Below, piece by piece: positions 8,011 to 16,758 of a stretch of 50,762 nt of DNA. Under the pieces are notes generated by a model. That model was not told the DNA's origin. It ran no database searches and was given only the letters and a program-made list of their open reading frames with translations. The stretch is taken from contig JAJDTI010000010.1 of assembly GCA_022827245.1 (NCBI GenBank), forward strand, positions 1-50,762, given 5' to 3'. The translations under genes and the position numbers were made by a program. Each line of letters starts with the position of its first letter. Position 1 is the stretch's first letter. The stretch is from Pseudomonadales bacterium. Its GTDB lineage: Bacteria; Pseudomonadota; Gammaproteobacteria; Pseudomonadales; Azotimanducaceae.

Positions 8011-8871
8011 ATGGCCTCTAACGTACTGTCTCTCGACAGCCTGTCGCCAGGACGCGACCTGGACACCTACATCCAGACCGTCAACGCGTTCCCCGTACTC
8101 AGCGCCGAGGAGGAACGGGAACTCGCCGAACGCTTCCGCTACGAACAGGACCTCGATGCCGCACGCGAACTGGTCCTCGCGCACCTCCGTTTCGTCATCC
8201 ACCTCGCCCGCAGCTACTCCGGTTACGGCCTGCCGCAGGGAGACCTGATCCAGGAAGGCAACGTCGGGCTGATGAAGGCCGTCCGGCGGTTCAATCCGGA
8301 GGTCGGCGTGCGCCTCGTGTCGTTCGCGGTGCACTGGATCAAGGCCGAGATCCACGAGTACATCCTGCGCAACTGGCGCATCGTCAAGGTGGCCACGACG
8401 AAAGCCCAGCGCAAGCTCTTCTTCAACCTGCGCAGCAACAAGAAGCGGCTCGGGTGGATGAACCGGACCGAGGTCGAGGCCGTCGCGAAGGACCTGGGCG
8501 TGGAGCCGGCGGTCGTCACCCAGATGGAAGGCCGCATGGCGGCCCGGGACATGGCCTTCGACGGGGCCGTGGACGGCGACGACGACGAGCCCGCGGTCGC
8601 ACCGGCCCAGTTCCTGGCGGACGCGTCCGCGGATCCCGCAGCGCTGGTGATGGAAGACGACTGGGCCGAGCAGAGCACGGCCCGGCTGCACGATGCGCTC
8701 GACGGGCTCGACGAGCGCAGCCGGGACATCCTGCGATCCCGCTGGCTCTCCGAGCGCAAGTCGACGCTGCACGAGCTCGCCGCGCGCTACGGCGTCTCCG
8801 CGGAGCGGATCCGGCAGATCGAGGCGAACGCGATGAAGAAGCTGCGCGTCTCGCTCCAAGCCGCCGCCTGA
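8011..8871 (+). CDS. rpoH: RNA polymerase heat-shock sigma factor sigma-32
   Basis: 286-residue alternative sigma factor directing RNA polymerase to chaperone and protease genes. Region 2 carries [17 protein letters not shown] and [18 protein letters not shown]; the RpoH box QRKLFFNLR, diagnostic for this subfamily, follows; region 4 ends with [23 protein letters not shown] 8011 is preceded by a good Shine-Dalgarno (ccggagg), better than the in-frame upstream start at 7972, which would lie inside the CIRCE element. It follows ftsX after 97 bases, the standard ftsEX-rpoH order. The CIRCE palindrome in front implies HrcA control of this sigma factor. Confidence 0.97.
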   Translation: MASNVLSLDSLSPGRDLDTYIQTVNAFPVLSAEEERELAERFRYEQDLDAARELVLAHLRFVIHLARSYSGYGLPQGDLIQEGNVGLMKAVRRFNPEVGVRLVSFAVHWIKAEIHEYILRNWRIVKVATTKAQRKLFFNLRSNKKRLGWMNRTEVEAVAKDLGVEPAVVTQMEGRMAARDMAFDGAVDGDDDEPAVAPAQFLADASADPAALVMEDDWAEQSTARLHDALDGLDERSRDILRSRWLSERKSTLHELAARYGVSAERIRQIEANAMKKLRVSLQAAA

Positions 8872-8900
8872 TCCCGCACCCAGCGCTACTCCTTCGGCCG

Positions 8901-8925
8901 CGCCCGGCACGACGCCGGGCGTTTG
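8901..8925 (+). terminator. Possible weak intrinsic terminator after rpoH
   Basis: An 8-bp perfect stem (8901-8908 with 8914-8921, cgcccggc/gccgggcg) with a 5-base loop is followed by only TTTG. It lies 29 bases after the rpoH stop and before trmB. The T-tract is short, so it may attenuate rather than stop transcription. Confidence 0.4.
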
Positions 8926-8941
8926 ACCTGTCCGGTTCCCC

Positions 8942-9583
8942 ATGACGCGCGACGCCCGGGTCTACGTCCGCCGCCGGGGCCGCTTGACCTCGGGCCAGGC
9001 GCGCGCCCTGGCCGACCACGCGGACCGTTACCGGCTCGCGGACCCGGCGGGGTGCTCGTCGCCGGTGCTGCTGGAGGTGGGCTTCGGCATGGGCCACGCC
9101 CTCGCGGCGTTCGCGGAGGCGCACCCGGACTGGACCTGCGTCGGCATAGACGTGTACCAGCCGGGGATCGGCTCGCTCATCCTCCAGTGCGAGCGTGCGG
9201 GGATTGGCAACGTGCAGGTCGTCGAGGACGATGTCCGCCGCGTCCTGCCGACCTGGCCGGACGCCAGCGTCCGGCTCGTCGCGGTGTACTTCCCGGATCC
9301 GTGGCCGAAGGCGAGACACCACAAGCGGCGCCTCGTGCAGCCGCCGTTCGCCGCCGAAGTGGCGCGGGTGCTCGAACCGGGCGGCAGGGTGCTCCTCGCG
9401 ACGGACTGGGCGCCCTATGCGGAATGGATGCTGGAGGTCATGGACGCGGAGCCGGGGCTTGTCAACGCGAACGGGCCGGGCTCCTTCGCGACGCGCCCGT
9501 CGGAGCGGCCCGTGACGCGGTTCGAGTCCCGTGGCCAAGCCCTCGGCCACACCGTTCGGGACCTCGCGTACACGAAGGCCTGA
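8942..9583 (+). CDS. trmB: tRNA (guanine-46-N7)-methyltransferase
   Basis: 213-residue class I SAM methyltransferase forming m7G46 in the tRNA variable loop. SAM-binding LLEVGFGMGHALAAFA, then the family signature FPDPWPKARHHKRRLVQ and the C-terminal RPVTRFESRGQALGH, which matches the TKFExRGxRLGH motif of TrmB. Length is slightly shorter than E. coli TrmB (239) because the N-terminal tail is reduced. Convergent with hemW, with four bases between the stops. In E. coli trmB also lies in a conserved housekeeping segment but next to mutY and yggL, so the rpoH-trmB-hemW junction is lineage-specific. Confidence 0.95.
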   Translation: MTRDARVYVRRRGRLTSGQARALADHADRYRLADPAGCSSPVLLEVGFGMGHALAAFAEAHPDWTCVGIDVYQPGIGSLILQCERAGIGNVQVVEDDVRRVLPTWPDASVRLVAVYFPDPWPKARHHKRRLVQPPFAAEVARVLEPGGRVLLATDWAPYAEWMLEVMDAEPGLVNANGPGSFATRPSERPVTRFESRGQALGHTVRDLAYTKA

Positions 9584-9587
9584 ACGG

Positions 9588-10679
9588 TCAGAGAAAGCGT
9601 GCGACGACGGTGTCGAGGTGCCGGTAGCCGAACTCGGTGAGCGCCAGCCGGTCGGGTTCCATCAGTCCCTCTTCCCGCAGGGCCGCCACCACCTCGTCGA
9701 TCACCGCATCGGACAGTCCCGTGCGCTCCGCGAAGCACGACGGGGCCACGCCTTCGACGAGGCGCAGGGCGTTCATCATGAACTCCACCGGCAGCGCCGC
9801 GGGATCCACCGGCGTGTCGATGGGCGACGGGTCCTTGAGGTAGAGCCTGGGCTGCCGCGCCTTGGCGGTGCGGACGACGCCGTGCGTGCCGGTCAGCTTG
9901 CCGTGGGCGCCGGCGCCGATGCCGAGGTAGTCGCCGAAGGTCCAGTAGTTGAGGTTGTGACGGCATCGGGAGCCGGGACGGGCGTAGGCCGAGACCTCGT
10001 AGCGCTCGTAGCCGCGCTCCGCCAGGAACGCCTGTCCCGCTTCGGAGATGTCGGCCAGCACGTCGGCGGCGGGCAGCTTCGGGGGTCGACGGGCGAACTC
10101 CGTCCTGGGCTCGATCGTGAGCTGGTACCAGGACACGTGCGTCGGTTCGAGGGACACGGCGCCTTCGAGATCGGCGAGGGCCTCCGCGACGGTCTGTCCC
10201 GGAAGGCCGTACATGAGGTCGATGTTGAACTCCGCGAACCCGGCCTCCCGGATCGCGAGCGCGGCGCGCCGGGCGTCGCGGCCGTCGTGGATGCGACCGA
10301 GGCCGCGCAGGCGCCTGTCGTCGAACGACTGGATCCCGAGCGACACCCGGTTGATGCCGGCGCTCGCGTACTCCCGGATGGACCCCGCCGTTTCCACGGT
10401 CCCGGGATTCGCCTCCATCGTGACTTCCGCCGCGTCCGGCAGCGCGAACGCATCCAGCAAACGTGCGAACGCGGTGGGAGAAAAAAGGCTGGGCGTGCCG
10501 CCGCCGAAGTACACCGAACGGATTGGGCGCGGCGCCCGCGACCGCTCCCTAGCGAAGTCGTCCAGCAATGCGCGGAGATATTCCGACTCCGGCAGTCCCG
10601 TGCGCAGCGGGTGGGAGTTGAAGTCGCAGTACGGGCACTTGCGCACGCACCAGGGCAGGTGCACGTACAAGCTGCTCAC
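9588..10679 (-). CDS. hemW: Radical SAM heme chaperone HemW
   Basis: 363-residue radical SAM protein related to coproporphyrinogen dehydrogenase HemN but acting as a heme-transfer chaperone. The [4Fe-4S] motif is Cys11-x3-Cys15-x2-Cys18 in CVRKCPYCDF; HemN oxidase has an additional nearby cysteine in its motif. FGGGTPSLF, TMEANPGT and NRVSLGIQSFDD follow, and the HemW C-terminal domain contains RHNLNYW, matching its heme-binding HNxxYW. A GTG start at 10679 overlaps the rdgB stop as GTGA; it is preferred because VSSLYVHLPWC is the family start, whereas the longer open frame upstream is antisense-like Arg-rich sequence. Last gene of the yggS-proC-metXW operon. Confidence 0.93.
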   Translation of the reverse strand: MSSLYVHLPWCVRKCPYCDFNSHPLRTGLPESEYLRALLDDFARERSRAPRPIRSVYFGGGTPSLFSPTAFARLLDAFALPDAAEVTMEANPGTVETAGSIREYASAGINRVSLGIQSFDDRRLRGLGRIHDGRDARRAALAIREAGFAEFNIDLMYGLPGQTVAEALADLEGAVSLEPTHVSWYQLTIEPRTEFARRPPKLPAADVLADISEAGQAFLAERGYERYEVSAYARPGSRCRHNLNYWTFGDYLGIGAGAHGKLTGTHGVVRTAKARQPRLYLKDPSPIDTPVDPAALPVEFMMNALRLVEGVAPSCFAERTGLSDAVIDEVVAALREEGLMEPDRLALTEFGYRHLDTVVARFL

Positions 10680-11275
10680 GACCGGGCCAGTTCGTGCGCC
10701 AGCGCCCGGGCGGCGACGCCCCGGTGACTGCGCGCGTTCTTGTCTTCGGGGGCGAGTTCGGCCGCGGTCGCGCCGAGTTCGGGCACGAAGAAGTGCGGAT
10801 CGTATCCGAACCCGCGGGAGCCGCGCGGCCGGTCGACGATCCTGCCGTGCCATGTGCCGGTCGCCACCACGGGCGCCGGATCGTCGGGGCGTTCGAGGAA
10901 CACGAGGGCGCAGTAGAAGTGCGCGCGCCGGTCGCCGACGCCGTCGAGGGCGGCCACGAGCTTCGCGTTGTTGTCGGCGGCGGAGGCGTCCGCGCCGGCG
11001 AAACGCGCCGAGTAGATCCCGGGAGCGCCGCCCAGGGCCGGCACGACGAGACCGGAGTCGTCCCCGATGGCGGGGAGGTCCGCCAGGGCCGCGGCGTTGC
11101 GCGCCTTGATGAGCGCGTTCTCGAGAAAGGTCTGTCCCGTCTCCTCCGGGGCGGGGATGTCGAAGTCGGCGGCGGAGTGCAGCTCGATGGCGGCGGGGGC
11201 GAGCAGGTTGGCCAGTTCCCGCAGTTTGCCGGCGTTCCCGCTCGCGAGCACGACCTTGGCGTGCTGGTCCCGCAC
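10676..11275 (-). CDS. rdgB: dITP/XTP pyrophosphatase
   Basis: 199-residue HAM1-family house-cleaning nucleotidase that hydrolyses dITP, ITP and XTP to monophosphates and so keeps deaminated purines out of DNA. Motifs: KVVLASGNAGKLREL at the N-terminus, TFLENALIKARNAA, the catalytic DDSGL with its general base Asp, and GRGFGYDP-like SRGFGYDPHFFVP. GTG start at 11275, one base after the preceding stop. Neighbours match Pseudomonas, where rdgB lies between the DUF4426 gene and hemW. Confidence 0.95.
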   Translation of the reverse strand: MRDQHAKVVLASGNAGKLRELANLLAPAAIELHSAADFDIPAPEETGQTFLENALIKARNAAALADLPAIGDDSGLVVPALGGAPGIYSARFAGADASAADNNAKLVAALDGVGDRRAHFYCALVFLERPDDPAPVVATGTWHGRIVDRPRGSRGFGYDPHFFVPELGATAAELAPEDKNARSHRGVAARALAHELARS

Positions 11276-11276
11276 T

Positions 11277-11711
11277 TCACTCCTCCCAGTACAGCGTCTG
11301 CTGAAAGGAGACGGTGGCGGGTCCGTGACCGGGCAGGTTGGCCACGATCTCGAACCGGAGGGCCTCGGCGTGCGGATAGGTCAGTGACGCGAGGTAGTAG
11401 GTGGAGTCTCCCGTGCGGACGGTCCGGAAGGAGAGTGGCTCGACCTGCCCGAGGAGGTTGCGGAAGGATCCGGTGACCGGGACCTCGACGGCCCGTCCGT
11501 CCGCGTCCAGCACGGAGACGTTGGCGAGCGCGTGATCGCGCGCGCGGACCACGCCGTAGCGCTCGGCGATCTCCGGCCGCAGGAACTTCGTGTTGAAGAC
11601 GGTGTAGTGGACGGCATACTCGCCGAACACGGCCTTCCTTTCGGCCTGACTTCCGGCGGCGAGGAGGAGGAGCGCGGCCGCGGCGGCCCAACGTAGCCAG
11701 TGGACGGACAT
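11277..11711 (-). CDS. DUF4426 family periplasmic protein
   Basis: 144-residue exported protein of unknown function. Residues 1-23 form a Sec signal peptide (basic MSVHWLRW, hydrophobic Ala/Leu core, GSQA cleavage region) with no lipobox Cys. The mature part is beta-rich, with FGEYAVHYTVFNTKFL and a YYLASLTYP stretch that I recognise as DUF4426, a family commonly encoded between metW and rdgB in gammaproteobacteria. Its start codon overlaps the metW stop (TGATG), so translation is probably coupled. No catalytic motif visible; function not assigned. Confidence 0.85.
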   Translation of the reverse strand: MSVHWLRWAAAAALLLLAAGSQAERKAVFGEYAVHYTVFNTKFLRPEIAERYGVVRARDHALANVSVLDADGRAVEVPVTGSFRNLLGQVEPLSFRTVRTGDSTYYLASLTYPHAEALRFEIVANLPGHGPATVSFQQTLYWEE

Positions 11712-12310
11712 CAGCCGTTCCCGCGGCGCAGCCGGTAGAAGGCCGTCGTTCCGAACAGGTTGGGGAAGCGGTTGATCAGCCTGCCGTGCCGGTAGGCGCG
11801 GTCGACCACGAAGCGCTCGGTGATCGTCAGGCCGCGGTCGCGGCACAGGGTCTCGAAGTCCGCGAACGTGCACAGGTGGATGTTGGGCGTCGCGTACCAG
11901 GTGTAGGGCAGGTGCCTGGCCACGGGCATCCGTCCCCGCGTCGCGAGCTGCAGCCGGCAGGTCCAGTGGCCGAAGTTCGGGAAGGTGACGATGCACTCCC
12001 GGCCGACGCGGAGCATCTCGTCGAGCAGCCGCTCCGGCGCGTGCACGGCCTGCAGCGTGTTCGCCATCACCACCACGTCGAAGCTCGCGTCCGCGAAGCG
12101 GGTCAGGCCCTCGTCGAGGTCCTGTTCGATCACGTTGACGCCCGCCCGGATGCAGGAGGAGATCTCCTCGGGGCCGTTGTCGAGGCCGTAGCCGACCGCG
12201 TCCCTGTGCCGCTGCAGGTAGGCCAGCAACTCGCCGTGGCCGCAGCCGAGGTCGAGGATCCGCGCGCCGGGCGCCACCAGGTCGGCGATGATGCGAAGGT
12301 CTTCCCTCAC
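11711..12310 (-). CDS. metW: Methionine biosynthesis protein MetW
   Basis: 199-residue methyltransferase-fold protein that partners MetX and is needed for full homoserine acyltransferase activity in several Proteobacteria. SAM-type loop ILDLGCGHGELLAYL, then the family signatures VIEQDLDEGLTRF, MANTLQAVHAPE and FPNFGHWTCRLQL. GTG start at 12310, four bases after the metX stop. The metX-metW pair in this order is a hallmark of the MetXW pathway, used instead of MetA. Confidence 0.95.
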   Translation of the reverse strand: MREDLRIIADLVAPGARILDLGCGHGELLAYLQRHRDAVGYGLDNGPEEISSCIRAGVNVIEQDLDEGLTRFADASFDVVVMANTLQAVHAPERLLDEMLRVGRECIVTFPNFGHWTCRLQLATRGRMPVARHLPYTWYATPNIHLCTFADFETLCRDRGLTITERFVVDRAYRHGRLINRFPNLFGTTAFYRLRRGNG

Positions 12311-12314
12311 GGGT

Positions 12315-13454
12315 TCACTGGCCGCACTCGCGGGCGACGCGATCGAGGTACTCGGACAGGACCGCCAGGTAGCGGGGCACCGGGAGCAGGAACGAGTCGT
12401 GGCCGTGGGAGGCCTCGATGCTCACGCTCACGACGTCGCGCCGCGCGGCCACCAGCGCATCGACGATCTCCTCGGAACGTTCCGGAGCGAAGCGCCAGTC
12501 GGTCGAGAAGGAGACCACCAGGTAGGCGCAGCGCGAGACCGCGAGGGCCGCGACTAGGTCGTCGCCGTACTCGTGCGCCGGGTCGAAGTAGTCGAGGGCG
12601 CGGGTCATCAGGAGGTAGGTGTTGGCGTCGAACGACCTGGAGAACGAGCGGCCCTGGTAGTGCAGGTAGCTCTCCACCTGGAACTCGACGTCGTGACCGG
12701 ACGCGATGTCGCCCGACCGGAGTTCCCGGCCGAACCTGTCCCCCATGCTGTCGTCGGACAGGTAGGTGACGTGACCGAGCATCCGGGCGAGCATGAGTCC
12801 CCGGTCCGGGTTCGTGGCGGCTTTCACGTACTCGCCGCCGCGATAGTCCGGGTCCGTCAGGATCGCCTGGCGGGCGATCTCGTTGAAGGCGATGTTCTGC
12901 GCGGAGAGCTTTGGCGCGCAGGCGATCAGGAGCGCGTGGCGGATGCGGTCCGGAAGGTCGATGGCCCACTGCATGGCCTGCATGCCGCCGAGGCTGCCGC
13001 CGATGACCGCGGCGAAGGCGTCGATGCCGAGCGCGTCCGCCAGCATCGCCTGGCTGCGCACCCAGTCCTTGACGGTGACGTTGGGGAACTTCGGACCGTA
13101 CGTTTCCCCGGTCGCGGGGTCGTTGGAACGCGGGCCGGTGCTGCCGTGGCAGCCGCCGAGGTTGTTCAGGCTCACGACGAAGAAACGGTCGGTGTCGATC
13201 GGCTTGCCCGGCCCGATGCAGACGTCCCACCAGCCGGGTCGCCGGTCCGTCTCGGCGTGGTAGCCGGCCGCATGGTGGCTGCCCGACAGGGCGTGGCAGA
13301 TCAGCACCGCGTTGGACCGGTTCGCGTTCAGTTCGCCGTAGGTCTCGTAGACGAGCTCGAAGCCCGGCAGCCGGACCCCGCACTGGAGGTCGAGCGCGCC
13401 GAAGCTCCGCGTCTGCGGCGCCACGAGGCCTACGGAGTCGGGCGGGAGGCTCAC
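12315..13454 (-). CDS. metX: Homoserine O-acyltransferase (acetyl or succinyl), MetX
   Basis: 379-residue alpha/beta-hydrolase-fold enzyme that acylates L-homoserine, the first committed step of methionine synthesis. Characteristic stretches are [33 protein letters not shown] and [12 protein letters not shown]; Ser154 in GGSLGGMQA is the nucleophile, with the catalytic His in [11 protein letters not shown] near the C-terminus. Partnership with MetW suggests the succinyl-CoA-using variant reported in several Proteobacteria, but the donor cannot be read from sequence by eye. GTG 13454 is chosen because SVGLVAPQT is the family N-terminus; the open frame continues upstream in antisense of yggT and proC. 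Confidence 0.93.
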   Translation of the reverse strand: MSLPPDSVGLVAPQTRSFGALDLQCGVRLPGFELVYETYGELNANRSNAVLICHALSGSHHAAGYHAETDRRPGWWDVCIGPGKPIDTDRFFVVSLNNLGGCHGSTGPRSNDPATGETYGPKFPNVTVKDWVRSQAMLADALGIDAFAAVIGGSLGGMQAMQWAIDLPDRIRHALLIACAPKLSAQNIAFNEIARQAILTDPDYRGGEYVKAATNPDRGLMLARMLGHVTYLSDDSMGDRFGRELRSGDIASGHDVEFQVESYLHYQGRSFSRSFDANTYLLMTRALDYFDPAHEYGDDLVAALAVSRCAYLVVSFSTDWRFAPERSEEIVDALVAARRDVVSVSIEASHGHDSFLLPVPRYLAVLSEYLDRVARECGQ

Positions 13455-13459
13455 GGGCG

Positions 13460-14047
13460 TCAGAACAGGAGTCGGAACAGGCCCGGCAGGAAGAACCGTT
13501 GCAGGAGCGCCAGCGCGAGGAAGACGACGAGCGGGGAGAGGTCGAGGCCGCCCAGCGCCGGTAGCACGCGCCGGGCGGGAGCGAGCACCGGCTCGCAGAG
13601 CTGCTGCAGCAGCGAAACGACCGGGTTGTACGTTGCCGGGGCCACGAACGACACGATGATCGTGAGGAAGATCGCGATCCAGTAGAAGCTCAGGAAGAGA
13701 TCGAGCGTGCGGTAGACGCCGCCGACGATCGCGCCGACCTCGAGGCCGAGGGACCGGATGAGCTCGACGACGGTCGGGTTGCTGTAGCTGCCCGTCATGA
13801 TGACCGCCACGATGATGGTGACGATGCTGACGATCCAGGTCGCGACGAACGCCGCGAGGTCGAGGTTGCGGTACGAGGGGAGGACGAAACGCAGGGGTTT
13901 CAGGAACGGGTCGGTGTAACGGACGATCCCCTGGCAGATGGGGTTGTAGAAGTCCGCGCGCGTGGCCTGCAGGATGAAGCGGATCAGGAACAGGACCGCG
14001 ACCGCGCTCAGGATGAACTGGATGACGAAGGCGACCGGTCCGCCCAT
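13460..14047 (-). CDS. yggT: YggT family membrane protein
   Basis: 195-residue integral membrane protein with two tandem YggT modules. Each has a hydrophobic helix, a loop of the type [23 protein letters not shown] or [23 protein letters not shown], and a second helix, giving about four to six membrane spans. Function is uncertain; relatives in other bacteria affect osmotic tolerance or cell-division-associated processes. It lies 2 bases from proC and 5 from metX in the operon, the order known from Pseudomonas. Start ATG 14047 ([11 protein letters not shown]). Confidence 0.9.
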   Translation of the reverse strand: MGGPVAFVIQFILSAVAVLFLIRFILQATRADFYNPICQGIVRYTDPFLKPLRFVLPSYRNLDLAAFVATWIVSIVTIIVAVIMTGSYSNPTVVELIRSLGLEVGAIVGGVYRTLDLFLSFYWIAIFLTIIVSFVAPATYNPVVSLLQQLCEPVLAPARRVLPALGGLDLSPLVVFLALALLQRFFLPGLFRLLF

Positions 14048-14049
14048 GG

Positions 14050-14853
14050 CTACTCCCCGAACTCCTTCCCCAGTTCCCGGGACCGGCGCCAGGCGCCTTC
14101 GATCGCCTGTCGAACCGCCGCGTCCACCCGGTTCGACGCAAGTATAGAAAGGGCGCGTTCGGTCGTGCCACCGGGAGAGGTGACACGCGCGCGCAGGGTC
14201 GCAGGGTCCGCGTCGCCCGCGGCCGCCATCCTGGCCGCGCCGACCGCCGTCGCGACCGCGAGGCGCCGGGCCGTCTCCGCGTCGACGCCGAGGGCCGCGC
14301 CGGCGTCGACCATGGCTTCGAGCAGGTAGAAGAAATAGGCGGGACCGCTGCCGGACAGCGCGGTCACGGCATCGAGGCTCGCCTCCTCGTCGAACCAGAC
14401 CACTTCGCCGGCGGCGGACAGGATGCGCTCGGCGAGGGTCCGGTGCGGGGCGCTGACGTGTTCGTTGGGTACCGCGCCCGTGATGCCGGCGCCGAGGAGC
14501 GCCGGGGTGTTCGGCATGCAGCGCACGACGGGCTGGCCGGCCGAGGTCCACCGGGCGATGGCGTGCATCGGCACGCCCGCGGCGATGGAGATGACGAGCT
14601 GCCCGGGATCGAGTTCGGTGGCGCCGACCGCCGCGGCGATCTGCTGTGGCTTCACGGCGAGCACCACGGCGTCGGCGCCGGCCGCGGCCGCGGCGTTGTC
14701 GGCGGTGGTCGCCGCGCCCTCGAACCGCGCGAGCTGCTCCGGGACGGGATCCGCCACGACGATGTCGAAGGACGCGCCCGCGCGCAGCCCGTTGAGCCCT
14801 TTCACCAAGGCGAAAGCCATGTTGCCGCCGCCGACGAAGGCGATCCGCGTCAC
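14050..14853 (-). CDS. proC: Pyrroline-5-carboxylate reductase
   Basis: 267-residue cytoplasmic enzyme for the last step of proline synthesis, reducing pyrroline-5-carboxylate with NAD(P)H. Rossmann start [43 protein letters not shown], and the C-terminal signature region [17 protein letters not shown] followed by [14 protein letters not shown] start at 14853 overlaps the yggS stop by four bases (GTGA). Pairing of yggS with proC is very widespread. Confidence 0.96.
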   Translation of the reverse strand: MTRIAFVGGGNMAFALVKGLNGLRAGASFDIVVADPVPEQLARFEGAATTADNAAAAAGADAVVLAVKPQQIAAAVGATELDPGQLVISIAAGVPMHAIARWTSAGQPVVRCMPNTPALLGAGITGAVPNEHVSAPHRTLAERILSAAGEVVWFDEEASLDAVTALSGSGPAYFFYLLEAMVDAGAALGVDAETARRLAVATAVGAARMAAAGDADPATLRARVTSPGGTTERALSILASNRVDAAVRQAIEGAWRRSRELGKEFGE

Positions 14854-15557
14854 CCGGGACTCCTGGGGCCGAAGATCGCGGTGCCGATGCGCACGCACGT
14901 CGCGCCCTCGTCGATGGCGACCTCGAAATCCGCCGTCATGCCCATCGACAGCGTGTCCCAGTGGTCGCCGCCGGCGGGGCGATGGGCTTCGAAGAGTTCG
15001 CGCATCCGCGAGAAGCTGTTTCGCATCTCCTCCGGATCGTCGTTGGGAGCCGGAATCGCCATCAGCCCGCGCAGGCGCAGCCGGTCGAGCCCGCGCACGG
15101 CCCCGACCAGCGCCGTGATCTCCCCGGGGTCCACACCGGCCTTGCTCGGCTCGGTGTCGACGTTCACCTGGATGCAGACATCCAGCGGCGGCAGGCCGGC
15201 GCGGTGCCGATGCAGACGCTCGGCGATGCGCGGGCGCTCGAGCGTGTGGACCCACTGGAAATAGCGGGCGATGTCGCGCGTCTTGTTGGACTGGACCGCG
15301 CCGACGAAGTGCCACACCAGGTCGAGGTCCTCGAGGGCGCGCACCTTGGGCAGGGCGTCCTGCAGGAAGTTCTCCCCGAAGTCGGTGACGCCGGCGCGGG
15401 CGGCCGCGCGCACTTCCGCGCTCGAGCGGGTCTTGGAGACCGCCACGAGCCGGACGTCCCGCGCCGGCCGGCCGGCCCGGAGCGCTGCTTCCCGCACGGC
15501 CGCGGCCACGCCGACGGCGGGATGCCCGGAGCGGGCGGCGAGCGCCGGGCCAGCCAC
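14850..15557 (-). CDS. yggS: PLP homeostasis protein YggS/PLPBP
   Basis: 235-residue pyridoxal-phosphate-binding TIM-barrel protein that buffers PLP and affects amino-acid and keto-acid pools; no enzymatic reaction is firmly known. The PLP lysine is Lys42 in LVAVSKTRSS. GENFLQDALPKV, WHFVGAVQSNK, VNVDTEPSKAGV and SMGMTADFEVAI are all family signatures. GTG start at 15557, three bases after the stop of the LLM oxidoreductase gene. In Pseudomonas yggS is the first gene divergent from pilT; here one extra gene precedes it. Confidence 0.95.
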   Translation of the reverse strand: MAGPALAARSGHPAVGVAAAVREAALRAGRPARDVRLVAVSKTRSSAEVRAAARAGVTDFGENFLQDALPKVRALEDLDLVWHFVGAVQSNKTRDIARYFQWVHTLERPRIAERLHRHRAGLPPLDVCIQVNVDTEPSKAGVDPGEITALVGAVRGLDRLRLRGLMAIPAPNDDPEEMRNSFSRMRELFEAHRPAGGDHWDTLSMGMTADFEVAIDEGATCVRIGTAIFGPRSPG

Positions 15558-15560
15558 GGC

Positions 15561-16559
15561 CTACCCGACTCGCAGCAGGGCTTCGAGTTGCGCCCCGGCC
15601 TCGGCCGCGGAGCCGCCCGGCATCCACACCATCTGCAGTTCCGCGCCGGACGCGGCACGCTCCGCGAGTTGCTCGCCGACCGACTCGAGCGGCCCGATCA
15701 CCTCGATCTCGCGGACCATGTCGTCGGAAATGGCCTGCATTGCGCCGTCCCGGTCCCGGTCGCCCCATGCGGCGCGCGAACCCGCGACCTCCGCCTCGAA
15801 GCCGTTGTCGGCGAGCATGTTCCAGTAGAAGTCGCCCATGCGGTTGATGTAGTGGAAGAGGGGCTGGCGCGCCGCCTGCCACATCGCCTCGTCGTTCGTC
15901 CCGTCGGTGACATAGACGTTGGTGAACGGGGCGATGGTCACCGAGTCGGCCGGCCGTCCGGCGGCTTCGGAAGCCCGGGACAGGGACTGCCGCAGCGCAT
16001 GAAAGCGGTTCTTCGGCCAGTGGATGGGAAAGATGCCATCGGCGATCTCGCCGGTCTGCTGGATGGACTTCGGCGTGATCGCCGCGATGTAGATGGGCAC
16101 GTGGTCCCGCGGGCGCTCGTAGTCGAGCCGGAAGCCACGGCCCATCCGGAAGAGCTCGCCCTCGTACTCCAGCCGGTCGCCCCGCATGAGGAGGTTGATG
16201 ATCTCGGCGTACTCGCGCAGGCGCCGCAGCGGCTTCTCAAAGGGCACGCCGTGGAAGTGCTCGATGACGCGGTGCCCCGAGGAGCCCAGCCCGCACACCA
16301 TGCGGCCGCCGGAGACGATCTCGAGCATCGCGAACTCCTGGGCGATGGCCGCGGGCGAACGGGAATAGATGTTCAGGATGCCCGTCCCCACGCTCATGCG
16401 CTCGGTATGCTCCGCGAGGAGCGTCATCCACGGTACGGTGGACGGGCCCCACGCCTCGCCGCTGCCGACCATCTCGTAGCCCAGTGACTCCGCGACGCGC
16501 ACCTTCTCCAGGGATTCGCGCCACGCGTTCCCCCCGCCCGCCAGAACGCCCAGTCTCAT
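15561..16559 (-). CDS. LLM-class flavin-dependent oxidoreductase
   Basis: 332-residue protein of the bacterial luciferase-like TIM-barrel family, using FMN or F420-type flavins. The N-terminal strand MRLGVLAGGGNAWRESLEKV, AESLGYEMVGSGEAWGP, TERMSVGTGILNIYSRSPA and the phosphate-loop region GRMVCGLGSSGHRVIEHFHG are characteristic. Substrate unknown. It is the first gene of the minus-strand operon, three bases before yggS, and is not part of the usual yggS-proC neighbourhood, so it looks like a lineage-specific addition. A perfect inverted repeat 21 bases upstream could be its operator. ATG 16559 fits the family start. Confidence 0.88.
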   Translation of the reverse strand: MRLGVLAGGGNAWRESLEKVRVAESLGYEMVGSGEAWGPSTVPWMTLLAEHTERMSVGTGILNIYSRSPAAIAQEFAMLEIVSGGRMVCGLGSSGHRVIEHFHGVPFEKPLRRLREYAEIINLLMRGDRLEYEGELFRMGRGFRLDYERPRDHVPIYIAAITPKSIQQTGEIADGIFPIHWPKNRFHALRQSLSRASEAAGRPADSVTIAPFTNVYVTDGTNDEAMWQAARQPLFHYINRMGDFYWNMLADNGFEAEVAGSRAAWGDRDRDGAMQAISDDMVREIEVIGPLESVGEQLAERAASGAELQMVWMPGGSAAEAGAQLEALLRVG

Positions 16560-16579
16560 GCTTGCCTCGTGTGTTGTCC

Positions 16580-16597
16580 CACGCTTTTGAAAGCGTG
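16580..16597. promoter_or_regulatory. Perfect 18-bp inverted repeat in the divergent LLM/pilT region
   Basis: CACGCTTT-TG-AAAGCGTG: 8-base perfect arms around a 2-base centre, ending 21 bases upstream of the LLM oxidoreductase start. Size and placement suit a dimeric repressor site (TetR- or LysR-type), but no regulator gene is adjacent. It may instead be part of a composite palindromic repeat with the neighbouring hairpin. Confidence 0.45.
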
Positions 16598-16611
16598 CAT
16601 GAATTCGGGGC

Positions 16612-16631
16612 GGGACGCCACAGGGCGTCCC
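16612..16631. repeat. REP-like palindrome, copy A
   Basis: gggacgcc (16612-16619) and ggcgtccc (16624-16631) around a 4-base loop. The same 8-base arms recur at 19221-19241, so this is a repeated element rather than a chance hairpin. The 199-base region between the LLM gene and pilT has no further gene. Confidence 0.6.
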
Positions 16632-16758
16632 TTGCGGGTGTTGTGCGATGCGGCGCACGTGGATGCGGGCCTCCGGATGGCTGGCGGCATGGCGGGTGGC
16701 CGACAGGCGTGCGGGGCAGGCCTCGCTACGATGGGCGCCGTCGGTAGGGCGGTAGCGG

